Both the position numbers and the translations under genes were made by a program. 64,000 nt of DNA from Hyphomicrobiales bacterium (GTDB lineage Bacteria; Pseudomonadota; Alphaproteobacteria; Rhizobiales; Beijerinckiaceae): the NCBI GenBank assembly GCA_930633495.1, contig CAKNFJ010000001.1, forward strand, positions 3,619,001 through 3,683,000, in the 5' to 3' direction. Below the pieces are notes generated by a model. It was not told the origin of the DNA and searched no databases. It saw only the letters and a list, made by a program, of their open reading frames with translations. Positions 50,109-58,860 of this stretch are shown piece after piece. Each line of letters opens with the position of its first letter. Positions within the stretch are counted from its first letter, which is position 1.

Positions 50109-50270
50109 GCGCGGGATCCCCTCTCCTGTAAGGAGAGGGGTAGGGGTGAGGTGTAGGCCCCTGGACGAGCTGCGCACGCCCTCACCGCAGCGGCGGTCAG
50201 GTCACGCTTAAAGCGTCCAACGGCCTACACCTCACCCTGCCCTCTCCTTACAGGAGAGGGTTCCCCGCGC
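50109..50270. repeat. Dispersed CTCTCC / GGTGAGG inverted repeat, copy 2
   Basis: A pair of CTCTCCTGTAAGGAGAG-type hairpins with opposed GGTGAGGTGTAGGCC and GGCCTACACCTCACC, ending in TTCCCCGCGC. It matches the units at 31057-31222 and 56866-57024. It lies between dctP and the SDR gene. Confidence 0.85.
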
Positions 50271-50317
50271 TATTATGGTCGTGTCCGGCGCCCGAGAATG
50301 GCGAGGGTGTTCGCCGA

Positions 50318-51337
50318 TCAGCTCAGCGAGCTGCCGACGGCCTTCTCTAGGATCGCCCAGGCCTCGTCGCCGTACTTCTTCTTCCACTCGGCGTAGAAGC
50401 CGGCCTTGCGCAGCGCGTCGCGGAAGGCGTCGGCCTTGGTCTCGTTGACGACCATGCCCTTCGAGACGAGCTCGCCCTGCAGCCCGGCGTTGAGCTTGGC
50501 GACGTCCTGGCGCTCCAGCAGCGCCGCGGCGTTGATGTTCTTGGCGACGATGGCGCGCAGGTCTTCCGGCAGGCGCTCCCAGGCGCGGCGGTTCGCCAGG
50601 AACCAGAAACCGTCCCACATGTGGTTGGTCAGCGAGAGGTACTTCTGCACCTCGAAGAGCTTGGCGGTCGCGATGATCGCGAGCGGGTTCTCCTGGCCGT
50701 CGACGATCTTGGTCTGCAGCGCGGTGTAGACCTCGGCGAAGTTGATGCTGGCGGGGGCCGACTGGAAGGCGGTGAACATCGAGGTCCAGAGCGGCGAGAC
50801 CGGCACGCGGATCTTGAAGCCCTTCAGGTCGTCGGGCGTGTTGATCGGGCCCCTGGACGAGGTGATCTGGCGGAAGCCGTTGTCCCAGATCTTGTCCATG
50901 ACGACGAGGTTGGCCTTGTTGATCTGGCCGCGGACATAGGCGCCTAGCTCGCCGTCCATGGCCTTCCAGACCGCGTCGTAGTTCGGGAAGGCGAAGCCGA
51001 TGCCGGAGAGCGAGGCGTTGGCGACCAGCGTCGACAGGATCAGCGGCGAGAGCGTGAAGAACTCGACGCCGCCCGAGCGGACCTGGCTCAGCATGTCGGT
51101 GTCGGAGCCGAGCTGGTTGTTCGGGAAGATCTGGATGTCGACGCGGCCCTTGGTCTCTTCCTTGATCTTCGCCACCGCCTCGTTGGCGCGCGTGTTCATC
51201 GGGTGCGCGACGGGCAGGTTGTTGGCGTATTTGTAGGTGAATTCGGAGCTTTGCGCATTGGCGCGGCCGATATGGAAGGTGCCGATGGCGGAAGCGGCGG
51301 CTGTGGCCTGGAGCAGGGTGCGGCGCGAGATGGTCAT
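50318..51337 (-). CDS. TRAP transporter substrate-binding protein (DctP)
   Basis: A 339-aa periplasmic receptor of a TRAP transporter. The N-terminus MTISRRTLLQATAAASAIG has a twin-arginine motif (SRRTLLQ), so export may be by Tat. The mature part has YANNLPVAHPMNTRANEAV and PVSPLWTSMFTAF, which includes the Arg that usually binds the carboxylate, as in DctP/SiaP receptors. The fused membrane subunit gene lies 43 bases upstream. The ligand is unknown; a carboxylate is likely. Confidence 0.9.
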   Translation of the reverse strand: MTISRRTLLQATAAASAIGTFHIGRANAQSSEFTYKYANNLPVAHPMNTRANEAVAKIKEETKGRVDIQIFPNNQLGSDTDMLSQVRSGGVEFFTLSPLILSTLVANASLSGIGFAFPNYDAVWKAMDGELGAYVRGQINKANLVVMDKIWDNGFRQITSSRGPINTPDDLKGFKIRVPVSPLWTSMFTAFQSAPASINFAEVYTALQTKIVDGQENPLAIIATAKLFEVQKYLSLTNHMWDGFWFLANRRAWERLPEDLRAIVAKNINAAALLERQDVAKLNAGLQGELVSKGMVVNETKADAFRDALRKAGFYAEWKKKYGDEAWAILEKAVGSSLS

Positions 51338-51380
51338 GGGCGTTTCTCCTAAGGGATTGTCTGGTTTCTTGTTGTGAGCT

Positions 51381-53249
51381 TCACAGCACCCAGGTCGAGA
51401 AGCCGGGCACCAGGGCGATGACGACGAGGCCGATCAGCAATGCGATGAGATAGGGCCAGATCGCGCCCATCGCCTCGTCCGGCGAGACGTTGCCGATCTT
51501 GCAGGCGATGTAGAAGCCGATGCCGATCGGCGGCGTCATCAGGCCGATATTCATCGCGGTGACGACGACCATCGAATAATGCACGTCGTTGATGCCGAGG
51601 TTCTTGGCGATCGGGAACATCAGCGGCGCCATCAGCACGATCGCCGGCAGTCCTTCGAGGATACAGCCGAGGATCATGAAGACGACGATGGTCACCGCCA
51701 TGAAGGTGAGCCAGCCGCCGGGCAGCCCGGCCATGAAGGTGGCGAGGTCACGGGCGAAGCCGGTTTGGGTCAGCGCCCAGGCCATGGCGAGCGCCGTGCC
51801 GAGGATCATCAGGATCGCGCCGGAAAGCGCCGCCGTCTCGACCAGCATCTGGTAGAATTTGCGCAGGCCGATGCCGCCATAGAGCACGATGCCGATGATC
51901 AGCGCGTAGAGCACCGCGATGGTCGAAACCTCGGTCGCGGTCGCGACGCCGCCGCCGACCGCGGCGCGGATGATGAAGGGCAGGACGAGGGCAGGCGCGG
52001 CGATCAGCGCGGCCTTGCCGATCATGGAGAAGGATGCGCGGCGCACGCCCTTCATGTCCTCGGCCATCGCCTTCCAGCGGGCGAGGCCGGCAAGCGCAAC
52101 GAGCAGCACACCGGCGATGACGAAGCCGGCATTGAACAGGCCCGCGATCGAGACGCCGGCGACCGAGCCGAGCACGATCAGCACGATCGAGGGCGGCACG
52201 GTGTCGGCCATCGCCGCGCCGGTCGAGAGCAGAGCGATCAGATCCTTGGGCTTGTAGCCGCGTCGCTTCATCTCGGGGAAGAGCGCGGGCGCGACGGTCG
52301 CCATGTCGGAAACCTTGGAGCCCGAAATGCCCGAGACCAGGAAGAGCGAGCCGAGCAGCACATAGGACATGCCGGCGCGGACATAGCCCAGCATCGAGGC
52401 AAGGAAATCGACGATCGCCTTGCCCATGCCGGTGGCGTCGAGAATGCAGCCGAGCAGCACGAAGATCGGCACCGAGAGCAGGATGATGCTCGACATGCCC
52501 TCGTCCATGCGCCCGATCATCACCACCGTCGGCACGCTGGTCGAGAACATCAGGAAGCAGAGCGTGCCGAGCCCGAAGCAGAAGGCGATCGGAACGCCCG
52601 CGACGAGGCAGAGCGCGACGACGCCGATCAGGAAGATCAGGATGTTGTAGTAGCCGAGCTTCTTGAAGGCGGGCGTGCCCAGCCAGAAAAGCAGGCCAAG
52701 CCCGGCGACGAGCAGGGCGGCCAGCACCAGATCGCGCGGGCTGGAGGTCTTCACCGCGTAGCGTAGCGCCAGCAGCAGCATCAGGATCACGCCGGTGGCG
52801 ATGGCCGAAACGCGCCAGCTATTGGGGATGTTGAGCGCCGCCGAGGTGACGTAGCTCTCCTCGATCGCATAATCGATCGCCGGATAGACCATGGCGGCGA
52901 GGAAGGCGGCGGCAGCGAGCAGCGCGAAGGTCTCGACGAACTGGCGTAGCCGCTCGGGCATCATGTTGACGAACAGCGTTAGCCGCAGATGCTCGTTGCG
53001 GTCGATGGCGATGGCCGCGCCCAGCATGGCGAGCCAGATGAAGGAGATCGAGGCGACCTCGTCGACCCAGACGAAAGGCAGCGAGAAGACGTAGCGCGAG
53101 GTCACGCCGAGCAGGAGCACGCAGACGATGAAGGCGACCAGCGCGGCGGCGACGAACTCGACCGGGCGCATGATCGCGGAGCCGGGACGGGCGCCCTCGT
53201 TCTCGCTGAGATTCTCGGGCAGCGTCAGCGTATCGACGACATCGACCAT
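51381..53249 (-). CDS. TRAP transporter fused DctQ-DctM membrane protein
   Basis: A 622-aa membrane protein joining the small DctQ subunit (about residues 25-190) and the large DctM subunit (about 215-615) in one chain. The DctQ part has SRYVFSLPFVWVDEVASISFIWLAMLG. The DctM part has LLGCILDATGMGKAIVDFLA and SGSKVSDMATVAPALFPEMKRRG. ATG 53249 with GAGG upstream is preferred. It heads a minus-strand run with dctP, and it diverges from the IclR regulator at 53483. Confidence 0.9.
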   Translation of the reverse strand: MVDVVDTLTLPENLSENEGARPGSAIMRPVEFVAAALVAFIVCVLLLGVTSRYVFSLPFVWVDEVASISFIWLAMLGAAIAIDRNEHLRLTLFVNMMPERLRQFVETFALLAAAAFLAAMVYPAIDYAIEESYVTSAALNIPNSWRVSAIATGVILMLLLALRYAVKTSSPRDLVLAALLVAGLGLLFWLGTPAFKKLGYYNILIFLIGVVALCLVAGVPIAFCFGLGTLCFLMFSTSVPTVVMIGRMDEGMSSIILLSVPIFVLLGCILDATGMGKAIVDFLASMLGYVRAGMSYVLLGSLFLVSGISGSKVSDMATVAPALFPEMKRRGYKPKDLIALLSTGAAMADTVPPSIVLIVLGSVAGVSIAGLFNAGFVIAGVLLVALAGLARWKAMAEDMKGVRRASFSMIGKAALIAAPALVLPFIIRAAVGGGVATATEVSTIAVLYALIIGIVLYGGIGLRKFYQMLVETAALSGAILMILGTALAMAWALTQTGFARDLATFMAGLPGGWLTFMAVTIVVFMILGCILEGLPAIVLMAPLMFPIAKNLGINDVHYSMVVVTAMNIGLMTPPIGIGFYIACKIGNVSPDEAMGAIWPYLIALLIGLVVIALVPGFSTWVL

Positions 53250-53366
53250 GGGCGGCCTCAGATGCCGGTCGCCGGGCGCGGTGCGCCCGTTACGCAGGAT
53301 GCCTCGGGGGCCATCGTTCCGTTCCTCCCTCCGCGCCGATCTTGTGATGTCGTCGGCGTCGATTGC

Positions 53367-53374
53367 GGTCCACA
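53367..53374 (+). promoter_or_regulatory. GGTCCACA half-site on the TRAP side
   Basis: The same 8-mer occurs in the IclR start-codon dyad at 53473-53480, 106 bases away. Its place in the divergent region suggests a second regulator contact before dctQM. Confidence 0.4.
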
Positions 53375-53455
53375 CTGTGAATAGCCAGGTAGCGCGACGG
53401 CGGGCAGATTACACGAGGGGGGCGGCATTGCAATCCGCAAAGCACCCATCTACGG

Positions 53456-53466
53456 TTATGACATAA
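53456..53466. promoter_or_regulatory. TTATG-A-CATAA dyad upstream of the IclR gene
   Basis: A perfect 5-bp dyad around one base lies 16 bases before the IclR start, in an AT-rich strip. It may be a promoter-linked operator, but its arms are short. Confidence 0.35.
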
Positions 53467-53472
53467 GAATAA

Positions 53473-53489
53473 GGTCCACATCATGGACC
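53473..53489. promoter_or_regulatory. GGTCCA-N5-TGGACC dyad over the IclR start codon
   Basis: Six-base arms match exactly and the ATG (53483) sits inside the spacer, so a bound protein would block translation or transcription start. The GGTCCACA part recurs at 53367-53374. It is a plausible autoregulatory operator of this IclR protein. Confidence 0.5.
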
Positions 53490-54370
53490 ATCTGGAGGCG
53501 CGCTTGCCGCAGAATTCCGTGCCGGAAGCCGGCCTGTCCGGCTCGCAGAGCGTCGACCGCGCGCTCGGGCTGCTCTCGTTGATCGGGCGGGAGCCGGCCG
53601 AAGGCCTGCCGCTCGGCGAGATCGTCTCCGGCAGCGGGTTGAACAAGCCGACGACGCGGCGCCTGCTGATGGCCTTGATGCGGGCCGGGCTGGTCGAGCA
53701 GGAGCCGCAGACGCGGCGCTATTGCCTGGGCGAGGAGGCCTTCGTGCTCGGCGTGCTGGCGGCGCGCCGGCATGGCCTGCTCGAATTGGCGATGGACAGT
53801 CTGCGCCGCCTGTCGGGCGAGACGCAGGATACCAGCTTCCTCACGGTGCGGCGCGAGACCTACGCGATCTGCCTGCATCGCGAGGAGGGCACCTATCCGG
53901 TGCGCACCCATGCGTTGCAGGCCGGCGACCAGCATCCGCTCGGCGTCGGCGCCGGTTCGCTCGCCATGCTGGCGGCGCTGCCCGACGACGATGTGGACCG
54001 CATCATCGCGGCGAACGAGGCCGTGCTGCTGGCGCGCTACCCCGGCTTCGCGCCGGATGCGTTGCGGGCCGATATCGCGGCGACGCGCGAGCGCGGCTTC
54101 TCGCTCAATCCCGGCCGGCTCGTCGCCAGCTCATGGGGCATCGGCCTGGCCTTCCGCTATCCGGACGGGCGCGTCGCGGGAGCGCTCTCGATCGCGGCGA
54201 TCGACAGCCGCATGGCGCCGGCCCGGCAGGCGGAGCTTGCGCTGCCGCTGGCACGCGAGGCCGCGCGGATGGAAGCGCTGCTCAAGCAGATGTTCGTCTC
54301 CAAGCGGGCCAGCGAGCCCATGGCGGCCGCAACGCCGCGATCCATCGAAACAGGGAGAGCCGCAAGATGA
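53483..54370 (+). CDS. IclR-family transcriptional regulator
   Basis: A 295-aa regulator. The N-terminal winged helix (about residues 16-80) has GSQSVDRALGLLSLIGREPAEGLPLGEIVSGSGLNKPTTRRLL. The ligand-binding domain has REEGTYPVRTHALQAGDQHPLGVGAGSLAMLAALPDDD. It overlaps the acyl-CoA ligase by 4 bases (ATGA). It diverges from the TRAP genes, so it probably controls both units with the imported acid as effector. Confidence 0.92.
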   Translation: MDHLEARLPQNSVPEAGLSGSQSVDRALGLLSLIGREPAEGLPLGEIVSGSGLNKPTTRRLLMALMRAGLVEQEPQTRRYCLGEEAFVLGVLAARRHGLLELAMDSLRRLSGETQDTSFLTVRRETYAICLHREEGTYPVRTHALQAGDQHPLGVGAGSLAMLAALPDDDVDRIIAANEAVLLARYPGFAPDALRADIAATRERGFSLNPGRLVASSWGIGLAFRYPDGRVAGALSIAAIDSRMAPARQAELALPLAREAARMEALLKQMFVSKRASEPMAAATPRSIETGRAAR

Positions 54371-56001
54371 GCTCTGCAAACGCAGTCCCGGTCGGGGGCG
54401 TCGCGCCGATGACGCGGCGGGTGATGAACCTCGCTCATATCGTCACGCAGAATGCGCGGCGCCTGCCCGCGCATCCCGCCTTCATCTGGGGCGAGAAGAC
54501 GCTCGACTGGGCCGAGATCGATGCGCAGGTTTCGGCGCTGGCCGCAGGCTTGAAGGCGCGCGGCATCGGCAAGGGCGACCGCCTGCTCGTCCATTCCAAG
54601 AACTGCGACGCGATGTTCGTCTCGATGTTCGCGACCTTCCGGCTCGGTGCCGTCTGGGTGCCGACGAATTTCCGCCTGCTGCCGGACGAGGTCGCCTATC
54701 TCGCCACGGCGTCCGGCGCGAAGGGCTTCCTCTGCCATGGCGATTTTCCCGAGCATGCGGCGGCCGTCGCTGCCGCGAGCCCGGCGCCGGAGTTCACCTG
54801 GCGGATCGGCGAGGGAGCGTTCGGCGAGGCCGACGTCGATGCCGTGATTGCCCGCCATCGCGGCGAAAAGGTCGAGAATGTCGCGGTCGAGCGCGACGAT
54901 CCCTGCTGGTTCTTCTTCACCTCCGGCACGACCGGGCGCTCCAAGGCCGCGGTGCTGACCCATGGCCAGATGGGCTTCGTCATCACCAACCATCTCTGCG
55001 ACCTCGTGCCCGGCTCGACCGAGGCCGATGCCTCGCTAGTGGTCGCGCCGCTCTCGCATGGCGCGGGCGTGCACCAGCTGATGATGTCGGCGCGGGGGGC
55101 GACCTCGATCCTGCTGCCGACCGAGCGCTTCGACATCGACGAGGCCTATCGGCTGATCGCGAAGCACCGCGTCAGCAACATCTTCACCGTGCCAACCATC
55201 CTGAAGATGCTGGTCGAGCATCCCGCCGTCGACAGCCATGACCATTCCAGTCTGCGCTACATCATCTATGCCGGCGCGCCGATGTATCGCGAGGATCAGA
55301 AGGCGGCGCTCAGGAAGCTCGGCAAGGTGATCGTGCAGTATTTCGGGCTGGGCGAAGTCACCGGCAACATCACCGTGCTGCCGCCGGCCCTGCACGAGCC
55401 GGAGGATGGGCCGCATGCGCGCATCGGCACCTGCGGTTTCGAGCGCACCGGCATGCAGGTGCAGATCCAGGACGATGAGGGCAAGGAAGTCGAGCCGGGC
55501 GTGCAGGGCGAAATCTGCGTGATCGGCCCGGCCGTCTTCGCCGGCTATTACGACAACCCGGAAGCGAACGCGAAATCCTTCCGCAACGGCTGGTTCCGCA
55601 CCGGCGATCTCGGGCATATGGACGCGCAAGGCTTCGTCTACATCACCGGCCGCGCCTCGGACATGTACATCTCCGGCGGTTCGAATATCTATCCGCGCGA
55701 GATCGAGGAGAAGATCCTGACCCATCCGGCGATCGCGGAGGTCGCCGTGCTCGGCGTGCCCGATCCGGTCTGGGGCGAGATCGGCATCGCGGTCTGTGTC
55801 AACCGGCCGGGCCAGAGCGCGACGGAGGCCGAGATCGCGGATTTTCTCGGGCCGAAGATCGCCCGCTACAAGATGCCGAAGCGCTTCCTGTTCTGGGAGG
55901 CGCTGCCGAAATCCGGCTACGGCAAGGTGCCGAAGCGCCTCGTCAAGGACGAGCTGGAAAAGCGCGGCGAGCTCGACTTCCTGAAGGGGAAGGCGTCGTG
56001 A
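54367..56001 (+). CDS. Acyl-CoA ligase (class I adenylate-forming enzyme)
   Basis: A 544-aa AMP-binding enzyme that activates a carboxylate with ATP and couples it to CoA. The P-loop TSGTTGRSKAAVLTHG is near residues 185-200. The A5-type motif IVQYFGLGEVTGN, the adenosine Asp in GWFRTGDLGHMD and the catalytic Lys in KSGYGKVPKRLV are intact. It overlaps the regulator at its start and the PCC gene at its end by 4 bases each. The substrate is unknown; the TRAP system suggests a small organic acid. Confidence 0.9.
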   Translation: MSSANAVPVGGVAPMTRRVMNLAHIVTQNARRLPAHPAFIWGEKTLDWAEIDAQVSALAAGLKARGIGKGDRLLVHSKNCDAMFVSMFATFRLGAVWVPTNFRLLPDEVAYLATASGAKGFLCHGDFPEHAAAVAAASPAPEFTWRIGEGAFGEADVDAVIARHRGEKVENVAVERDDPCWFFFTSGTTGRSKAAVLTHGQMGFVITNHLCDLVPGSTEADASLVVAPLSHGAGVHQLMMSARGATSILLPTERFDIDEAYRLIAKHRVSNIFTVPTILKMLVEHPAVDSHDHSSLRYIIYAGAPMYREDQKAALRKLGKVIVQYFGLGEVTGNITVLPPALHEPEDGPHARIGTCGFERTGMQVQIQDDEGKEVEPGVQGEICVIGPAVFAGYYDNPEANAKSFRNGWFRTGDLGHMDAQGFVYITGRASDMYISGGSNIYPREIEEKILTHPAIAEVAVLGVPDPVWGEIGIAVCVNRPGQSATEAEIADFLGPKIARYKMPKRFLFWEALPKSGYGKVPKRLVKDELEKRGELDFLKGKAS

Positions 56002-56849
56002 GGCGCATCGCCCAGCCCGGCACCGGCACGCCCGAGCGCATCCAGTGGGTGGAGTGCCACGGGCTTTCCTTCCCGGTGACGCTGCAGGCGGGATTGCCGC
56101 TGCTGGAAGCGGTGCGGCGCAGTTTCGCGGCGGCAGGCTTCGTCTCCGGCGTGGTCAAGCTCGAGGGGCTGAAGCTTGCGCCTTTCGCCTATGTGATGCC
56201 GGCCTTGTCGAAGACGCCGGAGCATGCGGCCTTCTACAGCGACAGCTTCCGGCCTGCGGGCGCGGCGCAGGTTGGGCTCGGTGCGATGACCTTCGGCCAG
56301 CGCGATGGCGCGCCCTTCTTCCATGCCCATGCGCTGTGGACGGAAGGCGACGGCAAACGCAGCGGCGGCCATATCCTGCCGGACGAGACGGTGGTCGCGG
56401 AGACGATCACCGTTCCGGCTGTCGGGCTCGATGGTGCGGTTTTCACGGCCGAGCCGGATAGCGAGACGCATTTCAAGCTATTCGGGCCAGTGGCGGCCGG
56501 GGCAAGTGGAGTCGGGGAAGGGCGGTTCTTCGCGCTTCGAGTGAAGCCGAATGTCGACTTCTGCGGAGCGCTGGAGGTGTTCTGCGCCGAGCGCGGTATC
56601 TGCGAGGCGGTGATCCATGGCGGGGTCGGCTCGACCATCGGGGCGCGTTTCGTGGGGGGCGGCGCGGTCGAGAATTTCGCGACCGAGGTGGCGATCACCG
56701 AGGGCCGGATCGTAGCCGGTGCCGGCAGCTTCGAAGCGACGGTCGATGTCGCGCTGGTCGACTACAGCGGCGCGCTGGCAAGCGGGCGGCTCAAGCGCGG
56801 CGACAATCCGGTGCTGATGACTTTCGAGCTGGTGCTGGAGACGCGCTGA
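55998..56849 (+). CDS. Tandem PCC/DUF296-domain protein
   Basis: A 283-aa protein with two PCC (DUF296) modules. The first ends with FFHAHALW (His109-Ala-His111) and the metal-type GGH (123-125), then EPDSETHFKLF. The second opens with RFFALRVKPNVDFCGALEVFCAERGIC and has GGVGSTIG. PCC domains occur in AT-hook proteins and in stand-alone bacterial proteins of unknown role. GTG 55998 overlaps the ligase stop (GTGA). Partnership with a CoA ligase is unusual and unexplained. Confidence 0.8.
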   Translation: MRRIAQPGTGTPERIQWVECHGLSFPVTLQAGLPLLEAVRRSFAAAGFVSGVVKLEGLKLAPFAYVMPALSKTPEHAAFYSDSFRPAGAAQVGLGAMTFGQRDGAPFFHAHALWTEGDGKRSGGHILPDETVVAETITVPAVGLDGAVFTAEPDSETHFKLFGPVAAGASGVGEGRFFALRVKPNVDFCGALEVFCAERGICEAVIHGGVGSTIGARFVGGGAVENFATEVAITEGRIVAGAGSFEATVDVALVDYSGALASGRLKRGDNPVLMTFELVLETR

Positions 56850-56865
56850 CGCCGTTCCAGAAGCC

Positions 56866-57024
56866 GCGGGGAACCCTCTCCCGGAGGGAGAGGGCAGGGT
56901 GAGGGGTAGGCCGTTGGACGCTTTAGCCGTGTCCCAACCGCGGCTGCGGTGAGAGCATAGGAAACTGGTCCGTGGGCCGACACCTCACCCCTGCCCCTCT
57001 CCTTACAGGAGAAGGGTTCCCCGC
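56866..57024. repeat. Dispersed CTCTCC / GGTGAGG inverted repeat, copy 3
   Basis: Arms GCGGGGAACCC and GGGTTCCCCGC enclose opposed CTCTCC hairpins and GGTGAGG-type sequence. It matches 31057-31222 and 50109-50270. It separates the PCC gene from a convergent CoA ligase. Confidence 0.85.
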
Positions 57025-57046
57025 GCCTCACGCTGTCCTTTGCTGC

Positions 57047-58672
57047 TCAACCGCCCCGCTGCTTCGCGATCTCCCGGTTGCGCAGATCCTTGCGCATGAT
57101 CTTGCCGGTGGCGGTCATCGGCAATTCCGTCACGAACTCGACCTCGCGCGGGTATTGATAGGCCGCCAGCCGGTCGCGCACGAAGGCCTGGATCTCGGCC
57201 GCAAGTTCGGGCGAGGGTGCCACCTCCGGCTTCGGCAGGACGAAGGCCTTGACGATCTCGGTGCGGACCGGGTCAGGCACGCCGACGACTGCGACCATCA
57301 GCACCGCCGGATGGCGGATGATGCAGTCCTCGATGTCGCCGGGGCCGATGCGGTAGGAGCCCGAGGAGATGATGTCGTCGTCGCGGCCCTGGAACCAGAA
57401 ATAGCCCTCCTCGTCGCGGGCGGCGGTATCGCCGGTGATGAGCCAGTCGCCGATGAATTTCGCCGCCGTGGCGTCGGGCTGGTTCCAGTATTCCAGCATC
57501 ATCACCGGGTCAGGACGGGCGACCGCGATCAGCCCCTGCTCGCCGGGCGGCAGTTCCCGCCCCTCCGGCGAGATCACAGCGACGCGATGGCCGGGCACGG
57601 CCCGGCCCATCGAGCCTGGCCTCACCGGGTAGAGGCTTGCGCAGTTGGAGACGAGCAGGTTCGCCTCGGTCTGGCCGTAGAACTCGTTGACCGGGAAGCC
57701 GAAGGTTTCGCGGCTCCAGTCGAGCATGTCGGCGCCCAGCGTCTCGCCGCCGGTGCCGATCGAGCGCATGGCATAGCCGAAGCGCCGGGGATCGCGGACC
57801 TGCCGCATCAGCTTGAGAGCGGTCGGTGGCAGGAAGGCGTTGCGGACCTTGTGCCGCGCCATCAGCGCGAAGGCGGCCTCAGGTTCGAACTTGCGGGCGC
57901 GAGAGGCGAGAACCGGCACGCCGAAATAGAGGCTCGGCAGGAGCACGTCGAGCAGGCCGCCGATCCAGGCCCAATCGGCCGGCGTCCAGAACAGATCGCT
58001 TGCCTGCGGAAAGAACTCCTGCGGCAGCTGCACGCCGGGCAGATGGCCGAGCAGCACGCGGTGGGCATGCAGCGCGCCCTTCGGCTTACCCGTCGTGCCG
58101 GAGGTGTAGATGATCACGGCCGGATCGTCGGCGCGGGTGTCGGCGGCGGTGTAGCGATCGGAGGCCTTCGCCATCTCCGCCTCGAAATCGAGATGGCCGG
58201 CACCGCCGACGACGAAGATACGGCGCAGATTCGGCAGCGCGTCGCGGATCGCCTCGACCTTGCCGATGTTCTCGGCATCGGTGACGAGCACGCTGGCGCC
58301 GCTATGGCCGAGCCGATGCTCCAGCGCCTCCGGCCCGAACTGGATGAAGAGCGGCAGGGCGATGGCGCCGCGCTTATAGGTCCCGAGATGGGCGATCGCG
58401 GTTTGAGGCGACTGCGGCAGCAGGATGCCGACGCGCTCGCCCGGTCCGATGCCGTGAGCGCCGAGCAGGTTGGCGAAGCGGTTGGAAGCGCGAGACAGTT
58501 CATCGAAGGACAGCGTCGCGACCTTGCCGCCGTCTTCCTCGAAGATCAGCGCAGGACGCCCCGAGCCGTCGGCATGGGCATCCGAGCAGGCGGTGCCGAT
58601 GTTGAAGCGTTCCGGGATGCGCCAGGCGAAGCGGCGCAGCGTGTCGTCATAGCTCGTGCTGCGTTCCAGCAA
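57047..58672 (-). CDS. Acyl-CoA ligase (acetyl-CoA synthetase-like)
   Basis: A 541-aa adenylate-forming ligase. The P-loop is IIYTSGTTGKPKGALHAH; the adenosine region is EFYGQTEANLL; the Asp motif is WLITGDTAARDEEGYFWFQGRDDDII. The catalytic Lys lies in MTATGKIMRKDLR. Relatives act on acetate or medium-chain acids. The TTG start at 58672 (LLERSTSYD) with an upstream GGAG is preferred; an ATG at 58786 would add 38 poorly conserved Arg/Pro-rich residues. It is not in an operon with the ligase at 54367. Confidence 0.88.
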   Translation of the reverse strand: MLERSTSYDDTLRRFAWRIPERFNIGTACSDAHADGSGRPALIFEEDGGKVATLSFDELSRASNRFANLLGAHGIGPGERVGILLPQSPQTAIAHLGTYKRGAIALPLFIQFGPEALEHRLGHSGASVLVTDAENIGKVEAIRDALPNLRRIFVVGGAGHLDFEAEMAKASDRYTAADTRADDPAVIIYTSGTTGKPKGALHAHRVLLGHLPGVQLPQEFFPQASDLFWTPADWAWIGGLLDVLLPSLYFGVPVLASRARKFEPEAAFALMARHKVRNAFLPPTALKLMRQVRDPRRFGYAMRSIGTGGETLGADMLDWSRETFGFPVNEFYGQTEANLLVSNCASLYPVRPGSMGRAVPGHRVAVISPEGRELPPGEQGLIAVARPDPVMMLEYWNQPDATAAKFIGDWLITGDTAARDEEGYFWFQGRDDDIISSGSYRIGPGDIEDCIIRHPAVLMVAVVGVPDPVRTEIVKAFVLPKPEVAPSPELAAEIQAFVRDRLAAYQYPREVEFVTELPMTATGKIMRKDLRNREIAKQRGG

Positions 58673-58860
58673 GGGGCGCTCCGGTCGTTTCCATGCTCTT
58701 GCATCGATCCTGCCCGGCGCGCGCGCCGGCTGGCAACCCCGCGGCGGTTGCGGCTTCGCACCGCGGAGGCGGCGACGCGCGCCCATCCGAGGATTTGACC
58801 TAGCGTCAGCCTGCGTTATCTTGCCGGCCCACCTTCCCGATCAGACCCATCAGGCCTGTC

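Noticed and set aside
57047..58786. Longer CoA ligase starting at ATG 58786
   Set aside because: The added 38 residues are Arg/Pro-rich and unlike other ligases. TTG 58672 with a GGAG site fits better.
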